A DNA stretch of 64,000 nucleotides from Hungatella hathewayi (lineage in GTDB: Bacteria; Bacillota; Clostridia; Lachnospirales; Lachnospiraceae), in NCBI GenBank assembly GCA_025149285.1, contig CP102274.1:2185501-2249500 (forward strand), written 5' to 3'. The notes under the pieces are model-generated. The model worked only from the letters and a program-made list of their open reading frames with translations. It had not been told where the DNA came from and made no database searches. Every line of letters begins with the position of its first letter. The stretch's first letter is position 1. Of this stretch, positions 24,525 through 33,230 are shown piece by piece. Both the position numbers and the translations under genes were made by a program.

Positions 24525-25994
24525 ATGATTGAAAACCGACTGAAAAATGAAAGATCGAGAGTATTGACAGAAAAGACGATGAGTTCGAAGCGTGATGATA
24601 AATCTGCAAGGTACGGAGAGGGGAAGAGACGAGAAGATAAAGCAGTAAATACGGCAGGAGGCGTTTCCGGTAAGCGTGGAAACAATACAGCCGGGAAAGC
24701 AGGGCACAAGCCGGAGAAAAGGCCGCTGCAGAAGGGAAGTAATCAAAAAACAGGAAATAACAGAGATTTAAGAAGCGGCACATCTGCTTTCAAGCGTGGA
24801 GTAAGCGCGAAGGAAGAGGGGCATCCGGTTAGGAAAAATACTACGCCATGTCCTGTATTTCTGCGCTGCGGCGGCTGTCAGCTTCTGGATATGCCATATG
24901 ATAAACAGTTGAGCCTGAAGCAGAAACAGTTGGAGGAATTACTGAAACCGTACTGCAGGGTACAGCCAATTATCGGGATGAAGGATCCGTTCCATTACAG
25001 AAATAAGGTACATGCTGTGTTTGACCATGATAAAAAAGGAAATCCTGTTTCCGGCGTCTATGAGGCAAATACACATCGTGTCGTTCCGATTGAAAGCTGT
25101 CTCATTGAGGATCAGAAGGCGGATGAGATCATTGGTACCATCAGAGGAATGTTAAAATCATTTAAGATCAAAACGTTTGATGAGGATACAGGGTACGGCC
25201 TTCTGCGCCATGTGCTGATCAGACGCGGTTTTGCAACGGGTGATATCATGGTCGTTCTGGTTACGGCATCTCCTGTATTTCCTTCCAAAAATAATTTTGT
25301 CCGCGCATTGAGAGAAAAGCATCCGGAAATCACAACCATTGTTCAGAATATTAACGGCAGGGATACCAGCATGGTGCTTGGAGACAGGGAGAACGTGCTG
25401 TACGGAAAAGGCTATATTGAGGATATTTTATGTGGATTTCGTTTCAGGATCTCTTCTAAATCGTTTTATCAGGTGAATCCGGTACAGACAGAGGTGCTTT
25501 ATCGGAAAGCGATAGAACTGGCCGGCCTTACCGGGAAGGAAACGGTGATTGATGCATACTGTGGTATCGGAACGATTGGGATCGTGGCGAGCCAGGAGGC
25601 GGACCGGGTCATCGGCGTGGAATTAAACCGCGATGCGGTACGGGATGCAGCCCAAAATGCTAAGATTAACGGGATTAAGAATGCGCAGTTCTATTGTAAT
25701 GACGCAGGGGCATTTATGAGTAAAATGGCTGATAACGGCGAACATGTTGATGTTGTCTTTATGGATCCGCCGAGGAGCGGAAGTACGGAGGAGTTTATAC
25801 AGTCGGTTGCGAAGATAAAACCGGAGAAAGTGGTGTACGTATCCTGTGGCCCGGAGACGCTGGCCAGAGATTTGGGAGTGTTCAGGAAGATGGGGTATGA
25901 GGCGAAAGTGGCGTGGGGGGTGGATATGTTTCCGCAGGCTGCACATGTGGAGTCGGTGATAATGATGCAGAATTGTGGTTTTAAGAAAAAATAG
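24525..25994 (+). CDS. rlmD: 23S rRNA (uracil-C5)-methyltransferase, RlmD/RumA type
   Basis: 489 residues. The ATG at 24525 is preferred because AGGAAGG lies upstream; 24450 is an in-frame alternative. The first ~105 residues are an unusual Lys/Arg/Gly-rich basic tail. Then CPVFLRCGGCQ (Cys109, 115, 118) gives Fe-S cluster ligands, followed by the SAM domain with VIDAYCGIGTIGIV, FMDPPRSG and the catalytic Cys in VYVSCGPETLARD. The enzyme makes m5U in 23S rRNA. The standard N-terminal TRAM domain is replaced by the basic tail, which may bind RNA instead (inference). Which uridine is modified cannot be told; RlmCD-type dual specificity is common in Firmicutes. Confidence 0.9.
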   Translation: MIENRLKNERSRVLTEKTMSSKRDDKSARYGEGKRREDKAVNTAGGVSGKRGNNTAGKAGHKPEKRPLQKGSNQKTGNNRDLRSGTSAFKRGVSAKEEGHPVRKNTTPCPVFLRCGGCQLLDMPYDKQLSLKQKQLEELLKPYCRVQPIIGMKDPFHYRNKVHAVFDHDKKGNPVSGVYEANTHRVVPIESCLIEDQKADEIIGTIRGMLKSFKIKTFDEDTGYGLLRHVLIRRGFATGDIMVVLVTASPVFPSKNNFVRALREKHPEITTIVQNINGRDTSMVLGDRENVLYGKGYIEDILCGFRFRISSKSFYQVNPVQTEVLYRKAIELAGLTGKETVIDAYCGIGTIGIVASQEADRVIGVELNRDAVRDAAQNAKINGIKNAQFYCNDAGAFMSKMADNGEHVDVVFMDPPRSGSTEEFIQSVAKIKPEKVVYVSCGPETLARDLGVFRKMGYEAKVAWGVDMFPQAAHVESVIMMQNCGFKKK

Positions 25995-26000
25995 AGGTTC

Positions 26001-26024
26001 AAACCACAAGATATAGTGGTTTTT
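26001..26024 (+). terminator. Terminator after rlmD
   Basis: AAACCAC (26001-26007) pairs with GTGGTTT (26016-26022) across an 8-base loop, running into a T5 tract. Confidence 0.7.
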
Positions 26025-26461
26025 GGGCAAAAATCGAGCAAAAAACAGGGCAAAAAATGGCCGTTTTTAGCCCCGATTTTTAGCCCCTTCCACAGATGCA
26101 GGAAGGTATTTCAGTGATATATGGGAAAAATTCAAGTTCAGCCGACGAAAAATTGGCTGTCCTTTACTGCCGGTTTTGTGGATTTTGAGTCGCTTTGTAA
26201 AGCAACGAGCAGAAAATGCCGGAAAGTAAGGAAGAAAGAGAACTTGCGATTGAATTGACTCCTGGAAGAAGATCTGCCCAAGTGGTGTCTTATGGCATGT
26301 GTCATGATGGCATATGAAGAGAACATTCCAAGACGAAGAAGGTAGTAATGCAGAGCAAAGGATAAAGGTGCATACATTATTTTACGAACTTAATAACTCA
26401 TGGATAGCCATGTTGAAAATACTATAAATCTTCAGTATAATCTAAAAAAAGGGGGGATTAT
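26025..26461. other. Gene-free region with nested inverted repeats
   Basis: GGGCAAAAATCG (26025-26036) pairs with CGATTTTTAGCCC (26074-26086) with one bulge, around an inner GGGC-AAAAA/TTTTTAGCCC pair. From 26140 to 26400 there are only short broken frames without an RBS. No gene could be supported; this may be decayed sequence at the left border of the accessory region. Confidence 0.5.
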
Positions 26462-27352
26462 ATGGATCTTCGCGTGCTAAACTATTTTCTGGCAGTGGCC
26501 AGGGAGGAAAACTTTACGCGGGCAGCACAAATGCTTCACGTCACCCAGCCTACCTTATCGCGACAGATTGCACAATTAGAGGAAGACCTCGGTGTAAAAC
26601 TTTTTACCAGAAGCAATCATAATATTATACTAACGGAAGATGGTATGATTTTGAAACGCCGCGCACAGGAGTTGCTGGCTCTGGCTGAGAAAACCAGGCA
26701 GGATTTAAGGCACAGAGATGAGGAACTCACCGGAAAAATTGCTATTGGCAGCGGAGAATTTCAATCTACCAGATTTCTGTCGCAGATGATTGCCTCCTTC
26801 TCGGAGAAACATCCCAATGTGCAATATGAGATTTACAGCGGGGATGCGGATAACATTCACGATTATGTAGAGAGAGGTCTTCTGGATATAGGGTTGATGG
26901 CAGAACCGATTGATATTCGTAAGTATGATTTTATTTCTATGCCGGTAAAGGAACGCTGGGGAGTATGGGTAAACACGGATTCCGCTTTGGCTCAAAAAGA
27001 ATGGGTGCAGCCGGAAGATTTAGTTGGAAAACAACTAATCACTGCCACAGGCGAATTCCCAAAGAGCAGTATTGGTAAATGGCTTGATGATTATAATACG
27101 CAGGTGAAAATTATTGCTACAGGTAATTTGTTGTACAATGAAGCAATGCTTGCGGAGAATCATTTGGAAATTGTACTTGGTATTAAGCTGAACTATACAT
27201 ACGATAATTTGTGCTTTGTTCCTCTTTATCCAATACTTGAAATGAGCACAGTTCTGGTATGGAAGAAAGAACAGATTTTCTCCTCTGCCACGAGCAGTTT
27301 TATTGAATTCGCAAGACAATACGAAAAAGTAATATCTGACAATAAATTATAG
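26462..27352 (+). CDS. LysR family transcriptional regulator
   Basis: 296 residues with ATG at 26462 behind AGGGGGG. The N-terminal helix-turn-helix (1-60) is canonical: NYFLAVAREENFTRAAQMLH, then VTQPTLSRQIAQLEEDLGVK. The periplasmic-binding-type effector domain spans about 90-290 (IAIGSGEFQSTRFLSQMIA, LDIGLMAEPID). LysR proteins next to flavodoxin and oxidoreductase genes are common in gut clostridia and often respond to redox-active compounds; here the first such gene lies 0.5 kb downstream. A second, decayed LysR copy is at 39355-39828. Confidence 0.92.
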   Translation: MDLRVLNYFLAVAREENFTRAAQMLHVTQPTLSRQIAQLEEDLGVKLFTRSNHNIILTEDGMILKRRAQELLALAEKTRQDLRHRDEELTGKIAIGSGEFQSTRFLSQMIASFSEKHPNVQYEIYSGDADNIHDYVERGLLDIGLMAEPIDIRKYDFISMPVKERWGVWVNTDSALAQKEWVQPEDLVGKQLITATGEFPKSSIGKWLDDYNTQVKIIATGNLLYNEAMLAENHLEIVLGIKLNYTYDNLCFVPLYPILEMSTVLVWKKEQIFSSATSSFIEFARQYEKVISDNKL

Positions 27353-27385
27353 GCATTAGACATAGAATGAATATAGGCTTACAAT

Positions 27386-27420
27386 GAGGGTGTTCCGGAA
27401 GGGACATCCTTATTTATTTA
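27386..27420 (+). terminator. Terminator after the LysR gene
   Basis: AGGGTGTTCC pairs with GGGACATCCT using two G-U pairs and a 4-base loop, followed by TTATTTATTT. Confidence 0.7.
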
Positions 27421-27501
27421 CATTATCGTGCGAAGCACGCCTATGGGGAGCATTAAGCTGCGGTGTGACCTTTTGGTATGAATAATCAGCGAGGTGAGAC
27501 T

Positions 27502-27852
27502 ATGACAATTAATGAAGCAAGTGAACGGTACAATATTCCGATTGAAGTTTTAAAGGAATATGAAAGCTGGGGCCTGTGTGATGAAGTGAGAAGGGTGATG
27601 GGGGTATGGCAGTATGATGACCGGGATATACAAAGGCTTAGTATGATTATGACCCTCCATGATATTGGCTTTGACAACAACGAGGTTGAGGCATATATGC
27701 GTCTTCTTTTGGAAGGTGATTCCACAGAAGAAGAACGCCTGGATATGTTAAACAAAAAACGTGGAGTGACCCTCGATGAACTTCATTTTAAACAGAAACA
27801 GTTAGACCGTGTGGATTATTTACGGTACAAAATTCAAAAAACACATAAGTAA
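27502..27852 (+). CDS. MerR-like regulator
   Basis: 116 residues. ATG at 27502 has GAGGTG five bases upstream; an earlier in-frame ATG at 27478 has none. The N-terminal winged helix (about 1-70) shows INEASERYNIPIEVLKEYES, then LCDEVRRVMGVWQYDDRDIQ, with the standard Y.Y/W....D...L pattern in MerR proteins. A C-terminal helix follows (ERLDMLNKKRGVTLDELHFK). No metal-binding cysteines at the C-terminus, so this is not a classical metal sensor. It lies 65 bases before the flavodoxin lipoprotein gene and probably regulates it. Confidence 0.82.
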   Translation: MTINEASERYNIPIEVLKEYESWGLCDEVRRVMGVWQYDDRDIQRLSMIMTLHDIGFDNNEVEAYMRLLLEGDSTEEERLDMLNKKRGVTLDELHFKQKQLDRVDYLRYKIQKTHK

Positions 27853-27917
27853 ATTCGGCAGCCATACTCAAACAAATACTTCAAAGAGGAGGACTTTAGA
27901 AAAAGGAGGACTTTAGA

Positions 27918-28640
27918 ATGAAAAAAATATTATCGTTTATCTGTGTTTGTTCCACGGTGTTTGTTACGACCGCCTGCAGCAGCCAGGGCAGTGCGTCTGA
28001 TACGGGCATGTCTGTACCAGCTTCTTCACAAGAAACCGGCAAAGCGGCACAGCAAACGGATCTTTTGCAGAACGACAGTGAGAACGCCTCTGTTACAAAG
28101 AAAGCCGGCGAAGAAACGGATGATACAGGAACTGAGGAAGCCGGATCTGATATTCTGGTTGCATATTTTTCCGCAACGGGAACAACCAGGACCCTGGCAG
28201 GGTATATCTCCGAAGTTACAGGGGGAGATTTATATGAAATCGTACCGGAAATCCCGTATTCATCGGAGGACTTGAACTATAGTGACAATAACAGCCGAAG
28301 CACCAGGGAACAGAATGATGAAAGTGTTCGGCCTGTAATCTCAGGCAGTTTGGAGAATATGGATCAGTACGACACGATTTTTCTGGGCTATCCTATCTGG
28401 TGGGGAGAAGCGCCGCGTATCATCGATACCTTTATGGAAGCTTACGATTTCAGTGGAAAAACGATTGTTCCATTTTGCACTTCCGGAGGCAGCGGGATTG
28501 GATCCAGCGCACGAAACCTGCACAACCTTGCTGGCTCTGATGTAATTTGGCTGGATGGGAAACGGCTTAGCAGTGATATTTCTCATGGTGAAATGGTGAG
28601 CTGGATTGATGGACTTTCACTGGATGTGATGGCCCAGTGA
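27918..28640 (+). CDS. Flavodoxin-domain lipoprotein
   Basis: 240 residues with a lipoprotein signal peptide (lipobox VTTAC, Cys20) and a low-complexity Ser/Glu-rich spacer (about 21-75). A flavodoxin-like domain follows: ILVAYFSATGTTRTLAGYIS with the FMN phosphate loop SATGTT, then IFLGYPIWWGEAPR and TIVPFCTSGGSGIG. It would hold FMN at the outer face of the membrane and carry electrons there. Its stop overlaps the GTG start of the DUF4405 membrane gene by four bases, suggesting an electron-transfer pair with that haem-type membrane protein (inference). Confidence 0.88.
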   Translation: MKKILSFICVCSTVFVTTACSSQGSASDTGMSVPASSQETGKAAQQTDLLQNDSENASVTKKAGEETDDTGTEEAGSDILVAYFSATGTTRTLAGYISEVTGGDLYEIVPEIPYSSEDLNYSDNNSRSTREQNDESVRPVISGSLENMDQYDTIFLGYPIWWGEAPRIIDTFMEAYDFSGKTIVPFCTSGGSGIGSSARNLHNLAGSDVIWLDGKRLSSDISHGEMVSWIDGLSLDVMAQ

Positions 28641-29533
28641 AGGCGGCGGTAAAAATGATGGTGGATATGAGTCTGCTTGTAATGCTTCCTGTTCTTATGG
28701 CAGAAATATTGACTGGGCAGGAATTTCATGAATGGCTTGGGACGGCAATGGCTGTCGTGCTAATCCTCCATCATCTCTTAAACATAAACTGGCTGAAACA
28801 TATCGGGAAAGGGAATTATACGCCCCTGCGCAGCCTCATTACCATTATTAATTTACTCCTTTTTGCAGATATGTCTATTCTTATGATCAGCGGTATCGTG
28901 ATGAGTGGATTTGTATTCGAGTGGCTGCCCATTTCAGGAGGTATGGTTCTCTCTCGTAGACTTCACCTGTTTGCTTCCCATTGGGGGCTAATTCTGATGG
29001 CACTGCATACGGGAGTGCATTGGAGCAGGGTTGTTAGATTGGGAACAAAGTTTTTGGAAAAATCAGAATCAGAAGATGAATTGGCCTGGCTGGCCAGAGG
29101 TCTTGCAGCTGCAATTTCTATATTTGGTGTTTACGCTTTTATACAGCAGAACATGTCAGACTACCTGTTCTTAAAAACGGCCTTCGTATTTTGGGATGAA
29201 ACGAAGACAGCTGCTTCATTTTTAACAGAAACGCTTTCTATTATGGGATTGTTTATAACAATCGGTTATTATGGACAGAAACAAATGAAAGGGTTAAAAG
29301 GAATGAAACATAAAACGGCAAAATATCTCGCTTTTTTAATTCCAATTCTGGTTTGTATAGGGACTATTTGCTGGATGATGACAGGAAACCGTGCATCTCC
29401 AGCCGATTCGTGGGAAACCACACCTTCTGTGGCAACAGAAGTAAATGATGGATATGTCTTGATTCCTGGCGGGACATTTTTAATGGGAAGTCCGGAGCGT
29501 GAGGCATGGAGAGACAATCATACCGTTTTGTAG
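28637..29533 (+). CDS. DUF4405 membrane protein with truncated formylglycine-type domain
   Basis: 298 residues with a GTG start overlapping the previous stop (GTGA). About six membrane segments carry conserved histidines (LILHHLLNINW, then LFASHWGLILMALHTGVHW), the pattern of DUF4405 cytochrome-b-like proteins. After the last segment the chain enters the start of a formylglycine-generating/sulfatase-modifying domain, DGYVLIPGGTFLMGSP. It then stops after about 30 residues of what is normally a 220-residue domain. The reading frame is broken by a deletion that joins it to a flavodoxin remnant (29514-29654). The membrane part may still be functional; the C-terminal domain is not. Confidence 0.8.
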   Translation: MKAAVKMMVDMSLLVMLPVLMAEILTGQEFHEWLGTAMAVVLILHHLLNINWLKHIGKGNYTPLRSLITIINLLLFADMSILMISGIVMSGFVFEWLPISGGMVLSRRLHLFASHWGLILMALHTGVHWSRVVRLGTKFLEKSESEDELAWLARGLAAAISIFGVYAFIQQNMSDYLFLKTAFVFWDETKTAASFLTETLSIMGLFITIGYYGQKQMKGLKGMKHKTAKYLAFLIPILVCIGTICWMMTGNRASPADSWETTPSVATEVNDGYVLIPGGTFLMGSPEREAWRDNHTVL

Positions 29534-29654
29534 TCAGGGCGGTGGAAGATTCGGACAGAGCCTGGCATTTATTGCAAAGCTGGCGCCAGATGCGATGATT
29601 GGCGAGGGACTGGCAATTAGCTACTCAGGCGGTGAATCTTTGTCTTCTATGTAA
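29514..29654 (+). pseudogene. Flavodoxin 3' remnant at a deletion junction
   Basis: In frame 3 there are 46 codons ending at TAA 29652. They begin TIIPFCSQGGGRFGQSL, then AFIAKLAPDAMIGEGLAIS, which matches the C-terminal third of a flavodoxin (compare TIVPFCTSGGSGIG in the gene at 27918). No start codon or N-terminal part exists. It is out of frame with the preceding DUF4405 gene, which ends inside it. Confidence 0.8.
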
Positions 29655-29799
29655 GTACATGGCTTGAGCTTAACAAGGTGAGACAATAAAAATAGTGAAG
29701 GAGGAAAAGGGAAAATAAAGGCTTGCCGGATAGAGGATATATAAATGATATTTTGGCGAATGCCAATCATAAAATAAAGCTAAATAACAGGAGGAAAAA

Positions 29800-30993
29800 A
29801 TGCGAAAATTATTAAAGAAAACGTTAGCGATTACAGGTTGTGTAGCCATGATGGCTTCTATGACTGCATGCGGTGCGAAGCCGGAGACACAGCCAGAGGC
29901 AACAAGGCAGACAGAGGCAACAATGCAGACAGAAGCAACGGCGGAAACAGAAGGACAGGCAGTAAAGGAGGGGGACGCGATGGCAGTGAATTACGGGAAC
30001 ATGAAGGATGTCAGCATAAAAATTGAACCTATTGAACTCACGGAAGAATGGGACAAGGTTTTTCAGCTCAGTGATGAAGTAAATCATAGAAAAGTAACAT
30101 TTGCTAACCATTTCGGTATTACTCTGGCTGCGGATCTTTATGAACCGATGGAGTATACGGGCAAGCTTCCGGCTATTGCGGTCTGTGGCCCTTTTGGCGC
30201 GGTGAAGGAGCAGAGTTCCGGACTTTATGCACAGGAACTGGCAAAAAGAGGATTTCTGGCTATCGCTTTTGATCCGTCTTTTACAGGAGAAAGTGCCGGC
30301 TACCCGAGAGATTTTAACTCTCCGGATATTAATATCGAAGATTACCAGGCGGCTATTGATTTTCTTTCCATACAGGAAAATGTCGATCCTGAAAAAATTG
30401 GAATTATCGGTATCTGCGGCTGGGGAGGTATGGCGGTGCAGACAGCTGCACTTGATACAAGGATAAAGGCAACGGCAGCAATGACGATGTATGATATGAG
30501 CAGAAATACTGCGCTGGGATATTTTGATTCTGTGGATGAAGAAGGCAGATATGAGGCCCGGATAGCTTACAATCGTCAAAGAACAGAGGACTATAAAAAC
30601 GGATCTTATACAATGGGAGGAGGACTTCCCGAAGAAGCGCCGGAAGAGGCACCTCAATATGTGAAAGACTATGTTGCATATTACAAGACAGAGCGCGGTT
30701 ATCATCCCCGTTCCGTCAATGCAAATAACGGCTGGGCGGCCACTGCCGGCGGTTCTCTGATGAATATGCGTCTGTTTGAATATGCTCCTGAAATCCGCAG
30801 CGCGGTTCTGCTTGTACACGGGGAAGAAGCACATTCTCTTATGTACAGCCAGGAGGCATACAAACTGTTACAGGGAGATAATAAAGAGCTGATGCTTATC
30901 CCTGGCGCCTCCCATACAGATTTATACGATCAGATGGAAATCATCCCATTTGATAAATTGGAAACATTTTTTAACAACGCATTTACACAGTAG
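29800..30993 (+). CDS. Alpha/beta hydrolase lipoprotein (dienelactone-hydrolase-like)
   Basis: 397 residues. The lipoprotein signal ends in the lipobox SMTAC (Cys24), followed by a Thr/Glu/Ala repeat spacer (about 28-60). The hydrolase fold covers about 90-395. The nucleophile elbow reads IGICGWGGMA, so the nucleophile is predicted to be Cys as in dienelactone hydrolases and YcjY-type proteins, not Ser. The acid and base are likely in the LLVHGEEAHS region and GASHTDLYD. The substrate is unknown. It lies 81 bases before an Fe-S flavoprotein gene. Confidence 0.88.
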   Translation: MRKLLKKTLAITGCVAMMASMTACGAKPETQPEATRQTEATMQTEATAETEGQAVKEGDAMAVNYGNMKDVSIKIEPIELTEEWDKVFQLSDEVNHRKVTFANHFGITLAADLYEPMEYTGKLPAIAVCGPFGAVKEQSSGLYAQELAKRGFLAIAFDPSFTGESAGYPRDFNSPDINIEDYQAAIDFLSIQENVDPEKIGIIGICGWGGMAVQTAALDTRIKATAAMTMYDMSRNTALGYFDSVDEEGRYEARIAYNRQRTEDYKNGSYTMGGGLPEEAPEEAPQYVKDYVAYYKTERGYHPRSVNANNGWAATAGGSLMNMRLFEYAPEIRSAVLLVHGEEAHSLMYSQEAYKLLQGDNKELMLIPGASHTDLYDQMEIIPFDKLETFFNNAFTQ

Positions 30994-31079
30994 TTACGGA
31001 TCATACCGGAGCGATTCAATCCGGAAGCAGTACAACTGGAATCCCGGAAGACGGTGCGAATGAATAACAGGAGATGACC

Positions 31080-31664
31080 ATGAAAGTTTTAGCAATTAAC
31101 AGCAGTGCAAGAAAAGATGGGAATACAGCAATCCTTATTGACCATGTATTTCAGGAACTAAACAAAGCCGATATTGAAACAGAATTGGTGCAGCTGGCAG
31201 GTCAGATCATAGAGCCCTGTAAAGCTTGCTGGGCCTGCCAAGGAAAGAAGAACTGTGTGCATAAGAAGGACACATTCCGCAATATTTTTGAAAAAATGGT
31301 GCAGGCAGACGGGATTCTGCTGGGCTCTCCGGTTTATACCGCCAATGTCTCTGCTAATATGCAGGCATTTCTGGAAAGGGCAGCTGTGGTATGCGATCTG
31401 AATCCCGGATTGCTCACCCATAAGACAGGAGCAGCCGTGACAGCGGCACGCAGAGGCGGCGCATTGCAGGCCATTGACAGCATGAACCACTTTTTCCTGA
31501 ATCATGAAATGTTTGTGGTCGGCTCGGTTTATTGGAATATGGCATACGGGCAGATGCCTGGCGATGTCCTGAAAGATCAGGAAGGGTTGGATAACGCAGG
31601 TAATCTTGGTCGAAATATGGCCTATCTGATGAAAACATTACAGAAAGGCCAGAGCCTTATATGA
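31080..31664 (+). CDS. Iron-sulfur flavoprotein (NADPH-dependent FMN reductase type)
   Basis: 194 residues. The ATG at 31080 has AGGAG at a six-base distance; the ATG at 31074 abuts the RBS. The flavodoxin-like FMN loop is SSARKDGNTAIL (9-20). CKACWACQGKKNC has the exact CxxCxxCx5C spacing of archaeal/clostridial Fe-S flavoproteins, which bind a 4Fe-4S cluster. GSPVYTANVSANMQAFLER is the FMN-binding second loop. It should carry electrons from a ferredoxin or NAD(P)H to an unknown acceptor. Confidence 0.9.
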   Translation: MKVLAINSSARKDGNTAILIDHVFQELNKADIETELVQLAGQIIEPCKACWACQGKKNCVHKKDTFRNIFEKMVQADGILLGSPVYTANVSANMQAFLERAAVVCDLNPGLLTHKTGAAVTAARRGGALQAIDSMNHFFLNHEMFVVGSVYWNMAYGQMPGDVLKDQEGLDNAGNLGRNMAYLMKTLQKGQSLI

Positions 31665-31691
31665 AAAAGACAATCAGCATACGAAACGGTG

Positions 31692-31745
31692 TTGACAAAA
31701 TCCACACTTTTGCATATACTAATCATATCAAATAATTTTGATGTG
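31692..31745 (+). promoter_or_regulatory. arsR promoter and operator
   Basis: A perfect TTGACA (31692-31697) and TATACT (31715-31720) are separated by 17 bp. Just downstream an imperfect palindrome ATCAAA-4-TTTGAT (31727-31742), extending to CAT/GTG, overlaps the transcription start. This is a typical ArsR/SmtB operator position. Confidence 0.8.
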
Positions 31746-31754
31746 AGGTAAAAC

Positions 31755-32072
31755 GTGGAGACAACATATCAGAAAAATGCCAAGGTATTTAAGGCGCTAT
31801 GTGATGAAAAACGACTTGCTATCCTGGAACAACTGCGCAGTGGAGAAAAATGTGCATGTATATTACTGGAACAATTGGATTTAACACAGTCAGGACTTTC
31901 CTATCATATGAAAATTCTCTGTGAATCTGGGATTGTATCCAGCCGGCAGGAGGGAAAATGGACCCACTATCGGTTAAGCGCGGCAGGCAGAGATTATGCA
32001 GTAGATTTGCTGAAGAAGCTGACCACGCCAGATACAGAGCAGAAGAGCGAATGCATTTGTCAGGGAAATTAA
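31755..32072 (+). CDS. arsR: ArsR family metalloregulator
   Basis: 105 residues from a GTG start 10 bases after GAGGT. The winged helix covers about 8-90: KALCDEKRLAILEQLRSGEK, then LTQSGLSYHMKILCESGIVS, and WTHYRLS. Cysteines in EKCACILLEQL occupy the alpha-3 sensing position (the ELCVCDL site of ArsR/SmtB). Two more occur in the tail ECICQGN, and Cys16 lies in the first helix. These fit As(III) or another thiophilic ligand. It should repress its own promoter and the permease/thioredoxin genes beyond the short terminator. Confidence 0.92.
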   Translation: METTYQKNAKVFKALCDEKRLAILEQLRSGEKCACILLEQLDLTQSGLSYHMKILCESGIVSSRQEGKWTHYRLSAAGRDYAVDLLKKLTTPDTEQKSECICQGN

Positions 32073-32103
32073 ACGCCATCTTTATTGGATGGCGTTTATA
32101 AAA
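32071..32103 (+). terminator. Terminator/attenuator between arsR and the permease
   Basis: AAACGCCATC (32071-32080) pairs perfectly with GATGGCGTTT (32088-32097), starting within the arsR stop codon. The following T-run is weak (TTTATA), so read-through to the permease is likely. Confidence 0.7.
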
Positions 32104-32164
32104 CAAGAACACATCAAAAAAAGTTGATATGTGTGCTCCGCAAAAATGAAAGTGAGGATTTTTT

Positions 32165-33166
32165 ATGAGCATTTGGGAGTTTATACAAGACCAGGTTCTG
32201 GGAATGAAGTGGCTGAACAAAATGATTGGAAGCATGCTTTCTTCTTTGGGACTGGACATAAGTGGGCGCGTTGGGGGCAGTGTTCAATTTTTTATTTACG
32301 ATGTAGTAAAAATAACGGTGCTGCTTTGTTTCCTGATTTTTATGATTTCCTATATCCAGAGTTATTTCCCTCCTGAGCGGAGTAAACGGATTCTGGGCCG
32401 TTTTCATGGAATTGGAGCTAATATTATTTCAGCGCTGCTGGGGACTGTGACACCATTTTGTTCCTGTTCCTCCATCCCGCTGTTTATTGGTTTTACAAGC
32501 GCAGGATTGCCGCTGGGGGTTACATTCTCCTTTTTAATCTCCTCTCCCATGGTGGACCTTGGTAGTTTGATTCTTCTTATGAGTATTTTTGGAACCAGGG
32601 TAGCCATTATCTATGTTGTTGTGGGGCTTGTTATTGCAGTAGTCGGCGGCTCGCTGATTGAAAAAATGCATATGGAACCTTATGTGGAAGAATTTATTAA
32701 GACTGCAGGCAGTGTAGATATTGAATCACCGTCTCTGACGAAAAAGGAACGCCTGACTTTTGCAAAAGAACAGGTTGCGGCCACCTTTACAAAGGTCTTC
32801 CCGTATATTCTGATCGGCGTGGGCATTGGCGCAATGATCCACAATTGGATTCCGGAGAGCTGGGTGGAGGCTGTCCTGGGAAGTAATAATCCAATCGGTG
32901 TTATCCTGGCTACGTTGGTCGGTATTCCGATGTATGCTGATATCTTTGGAACCATTCCCGTCGCTGAAGCGCTGCTCTTTAAGGGAGCGCAGCTGGGAAC
33001 GATTCTCTCTTTTATGATGGCGGTTACAACGCTGAGCCTGCCTTCTATCATTATGCTGCGCAAGGCAGTAAAACTAAGGCTCCTTGGCCTGTTCATTGGA
33101 ATTTGTGCAGGCGGGATTATTCTCGTGGGTTATTTTTTTAATGCGATACAGGCGTTCATCATATAG
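32165..33166 (+). CDS. ArsP-like permease (DUF318)
   Basis: 333 residues with about eight membrane segments. The motif TPFCSCSSIPLF, with Cys99 and Cys101, followed by GLPLGVTFSFLISSPMVD, is the hallmark of the DUF318/ArsP permease family. Characterised members export trivalent organoarsenicals. A cytosolic loop (about 175-205) separates two halves. The gene lies behind an ArsR gene and before a thioredoxin-fold protein with the same kind of thiol chemistry. This trio recurs in clostridia. The substrate here could be a methylarsenical or another thiol-reactive compound. Confidence 0.88.
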   Translation: MSIWEFIQDQVLGMKWLNKMIGSMLSSLGLDISGRVGGSVQFFIYDVVKITVLLCFLIFMISYIQSYFPPERSKRILGRFHGIGANIISALLGTVTPFCSCSSIPLFIGFTSAGLPLGVTFSFLISSPMVDLGSLILLMSIFGTRVAIIYVVVGLVIAVVGGSLIEKMHMEPYVEEFIKTAGSVDIESPSLTKKERLTFAKEQVAATFTKVFPYILIGVGIGAMIHNWIPESWVEAVLGSNNPIGVILATLVGIPMYADIFGTIPVAEALLFKGAQLGTILSFMMAVTTLSLPSIIMLRKAVKLRLLGLFIGICAGGIILVGYFFNAIQAFII

Positions 33167-33230
33167 AAAACTTAGGTAACAATTATTCGGTGCTCAATTG
33201 TCAAATATAATATAAAAGGAGATCAGAATT

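Noticed and set aside
26138..26377. Small minus-strand frame in the spacer before LysR
   Set aside because: No RBS and no recognisable composition; the region looks decayed.
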